The translations under genes were made by a program, and so were the position numbers. Of a stretch of DNA of 64,000 nucleotides, positions 62,300-64,000 are shown in pieces; position 1 is the first letter of the stretch; each line of letters opens with the position of its first letter. The notes beneath the pieces were generated by a model. That model was not told where the DNA came from and ran no database searches. It saw nothing but the letters and a program-made list of their open reading frames with translations. Origin of the DNA: Lentisphaeria bacterium (lineage in GTDB: Bacteria; Verrucomicrobiota; Lentisphaeria; Victivallales; Victivallaceae); NCBI GenBank assembly GCA_900768505.1, contig CAAGED010000031.1:33117-97116 (forward strand), read 5' to 3'.

Positions 62300-62328
62300 A
62301 GTATAATCGTTCATTCCGGCAAAATCAA
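62300..62328 (-). promoter_or_regulatory. Sigma-70 type promoter for the hpf leader
   Basis: On the minus strand TTGATT (62323-62328), a 17-base spacer and TATACT (62300-62305). Transcription would start near 62293 and run toward hpf. It is the clearest consensus promoter I found in the window. Confidence 0.65.
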
Positions 62329-62505
62329 CCCCTTTTTTCATGGAAAATCAAAAAATATTTTTGCTTTTTATTTTTGCATTTTTTTTATTTGCAATCATTT
62401 GAAGTTGCATTATACCGTGTTATATTGATAAAATAATTAATTGTATTTTTGGAAAAACTGTTTTTGGGAATTTTACCTGAATTTTTAAGCGTTTGAGGCA
62501 ATTTT

Positions 62506-63147
62506 ATGAATAAAAAAATATCTTTTTTCTCCTTGGCTGTAACTTTATTTTGTGGAATTTTCATCCTTGGCGGTTGTTCAAACAACCAATTTGTCAATGC
62601 CGACCACATCAACGAACTGCGCGTGGGCATGACCAAGGATGAGGTGTTGAAAATTATGGGGTCTCCTTTAAGCGATGAGAAATTCAACGACCCTAACACC
62701 TGGTTCTACTACTACTGCACAAAATGGTATGACGGCTTGTCTACGGAAGACGAGTGTTATCCGCTCTGCTTTAAAGACAATGTGCTCATTGGATTCGGAT
62801 ATGAATTCTACATGAATCAGAAAATTTTCAACCTGAAAGACAAAGTCAACGCCGCCAAAACCGCCAAACAGGATATTATCAGCGAAATACCGCCGCCGGA
62901 CAACCCGGCGGAATTAAACGCCGCCACCCCTGGAGTGATACTGGACAAAGACGCCTACGTTCTGCCTCCGCCGGTGGAATTGCCGGAATATACCCCCCCC
63001 AACAAGGAGTTGGTTAGGCAACGGTCAAGTGATAATGCTGGACGAACAGCTGCGGAAGTTGCGGAGGGCGGGAAAAAACAGGTAGATGTGGAAAATTATC
63101 ATCTGGATGATGATGTAACCGATGCTGAACTGCCGGCTCAAAAATAA
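62506..63147 (+). CDS. BamE/SmpA-like domain lipoprotein with acidic tail
   Basis: 213 aa. Signal peptide FFSLAVTLFCGIFILGGC with lipobox ILGGC. Residues about 30-95 carry the SmpA/OmlA signature INELRVGMTKDEVLKIMGSP followed by NTWFYYYC, the fold used by BamE in outer-membrane assembly and by several unrelated envelope proteins. The second half is low complexity: proline-rich PPPVELPEYTPPNKE and an acidic end. True BamE is shorter (about 110 aa), so this is a BamE-like protein rather than certain BamE. Confidence 0.75.
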   Translation: MNKKISFFSLAVTLFCGIFILGGCSNNQFVNADHINELRVGMTKDEVLKIMGSPLSDEKFNDPNTWFYYYCTKWYDGLSTEDECYPLCFKDNVLIGFGYEFYMNQKIFNLKDKVNAAKTAKQDIISEIPPPDNPAELNAATPGVILDKDAYVLPPPVELPEYTPPNKELVRQRSSDNAGRTAAEVAEGGKKQVDVENYHLDDDVTDAELPAQK

Positions 63148-63170
63148 TTTGTGTAATATTAAATTCCGTC

Positions 63171-63656
63171 TTACGTCTGCCGGAGCTTAAAAAGCTTTTT
63201 AAGAAATTTCTTCCAAACTGCCGTAAGATAACATGCCGGCAGCATCACCAGCGTCATTATATAGAGCGGCCAGGCCAAAGCGCAGGCAAATTTTTCCGGA
63301 GCCTCCTTGGCCAAAAGTTTGGGGGATATCTCACTGAAAATCAATACCACAACCGTCAGTATCGCGGTCGAAATGGCGGCGCCGAATTCATCGTCCTCCA
63401 GCAGGTCGCCGAAAACCACCGCTCCGGTGGAGGCCAAGGCAATGCTTACAACAGTATTGCTCACCAGAATAGCCGAGAGAGCATGATCAAATTTATTGGC
63501 CAGTTTTACGGCCAGTTTTGAACCGCAAACCCGCTGCTTCTCCAGTTCCGATAATTTTTCATAATCAGTGGCGGAGTATGCCGTTTCCGAAGCGGAACAA
63601 AACGCCGCAATCGCCAGCAGGAGCACCATTGCAATAACTTCTTCAATATATTCCAT
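63171..63656 (-). CDS. Short DUF21 (CNNM-type) membrane protein
   Basis: 161 aa covering only the transmembrane DUF21 domain of the CNNM/CorC family: MVLLLAIAAFCSASETAYSA, ILVSNTVVSIALASTGAVVF and VVVLIFSEISPKLLAKEAPEKFA (the conserved ExxPK equivalent SEISPK). The CBS pair and the CorC_HlyC domain that normally follow are missing, and the frame ends with a basic tail KKFLKKLFKLRQT. ATG 63656 chosen; a TTG lies three codons upstream. It may be a half-channel working with a full-length paralogue, or a truncated gene. Confidence 0.78.
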   Translation of the reverse strand: MEYIEEVIAMVLLLAIAAFCSASETAYSATDYEKLSELEKQRVCGSKLAVKLANKFDHALSAILVSNTVVSIALASTGAVVFGDLLEDDEFGAAISTAILTVVVLIFSEISPKLLAKEAPEKFACALAWPLYIMTLVMLPACYLTAVWKKFLKKLFKLRQT

Positions 63657-64000
63657 ATTTATCAATCCAATTTTTCTCAGCTGAAACTTTTACACACAAA
63701 TTACTGAAACGCCACTAAAAAAAACAAACCTTATTAAGATATATTGAAAATGTCACTTTCCCAGTTAAAAAAAAACGAAATTTAATTTGAGCCAATTTCA
63801 AAAGTATTGGCATTTTTTGTTAATTTTACATTTGATCGTGCCGTAGAACCATTTTACGGCATCGCTTTTGGCTTTTTTGCTAAAAAAGCCTGAAAAATCA
63901 AGTTTTTGAGTGTACACCTCCATTCTCGTCTCTGACGGGAGTTAATCAGTTTTTTTGTTTTTTTTTGAACGTAATATTCTTTAATTCAACATATTAAACA
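63657..64000. other. AT-rich spacer at the window edge with two hairpins
   Basis: No supported gene. Two inverted repeats stand out: TGCCGTA / TACGGCA with a 9-base loop (63839-63861) and GGCTTTTTT / AAAAAAGCC with a 3-base loop (63870-63890). They may belong to the 3' end of a transcript that continues beyond the window, or to a small RNA. Confidence 0.45.

Noticed and set aside
1..64000. CRISPR arrays, tRNA or rRNA genes, toxin-antitoxin or restriction systems
   Set aside because: No regularly spaced repeats, no tRNA T-arm plus acceptor pattern, no rRNA stretches and no recognisable defence genes were seen on either strand.

Overview
The window is a dense bacterial chromosome segment: mostly housekeeping genes in short operons on both strands, AT-rich spacers, and coding DNA of roughly balanced base composition. 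Gram-negative envelope genes (lpxA, a WaaP/Kdo-kinase-like protein, many lipobox lipoproteins, a BamE-like and a PqiC-like lipoprotein) sit beside rhamnose and 2-keto-3-deoxygluconate catabolism, a GH20 hexosaminidase, a DUF4874/DUF4832 protein, a CBM9-like secreted protein and a NrdG-type activase. From this mix I infer an anaerobic, glycan-degrading member of the PVC group, most likely Lentisphaerota. No rRNA or marker-gene tree was available to confirm this. I found no tRNA, rRNA or CRISPR array.

Layout. 0-5.2 kb (minus strand): two lipoproteins, rsmE, a hexose-6-phosphate mutarotase, a small helical protein, gpsA and plsY. 5.4-14.2 kb (plus): M24 peptidase, leuB-like dehydrogenase, a WaaP-like kinase, rnc, an iron-type alcohol dehydrogenase overlapping a PfkB sugar kinase, sppA, purT. 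14.2-16.0 kb (minus): an isolated two-gene phage-like island with a portal-like protein. 16.3-21.7 kb (plus): gmk, coaC, trmL, two small membrane proteins, ribD, dxs. 21.8-25.0 kb (minus): ilvN, gpmI, lpxA. 25.3-29.6 kb (plus): mnmA, comM and a YbdG-type mechanosensitive channel bracketed by two decayed IS3-like ends.

30.0-34.2 kb (minus): lytic transglycosylase, GH20 enzyme, PqiC-like lipoprotein and a triple-repeat secreted protein. 34.5-35.8 kb (plus): prmA and a lipoprotein. 35.9-41.9 kb (minus): topA with an unusual C-terminal repeat tail, a eukaryotic-type hisA, a lipoprotein, rnr. 42.1-54.6 kb (plus): a stand-alone PolA-type 5'-3' exonuclease, cstA-like carrier, SpoIIE-type phosphatase, pyk, glycerophosphodiesterase, the DUF4874/DUF4832 protein, then rhaA, a two-domain class II aldolase and rhaB. 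55.0-56.8 kb (minus): kdgK and eda. 56.9-64.0 kb: nrdG-like activase, CBM9-like protein, phosphodiester glycosidase, hpf with a long structured leader, a BamE-like lipoprotein and a short DUF21 protein.

How it fits together. RhaA, the aldolase and RhaB make a complete L-rhamnose route to dihydroxyacetone phosphate and lactaldehyde. KdgK and Eda turn 2-keto-3-deoxygluconate into pyruvate and glyceraldehyde 3-phosphate. GpmI and Pyk finish glycolysis. The most unusual items are the orphan portal pair, the structured hpf leader, the TopA repeat tail, the aldolase with a metal-site-dead second half, the eukaryotic-type HisA and the IS-flanked channel.
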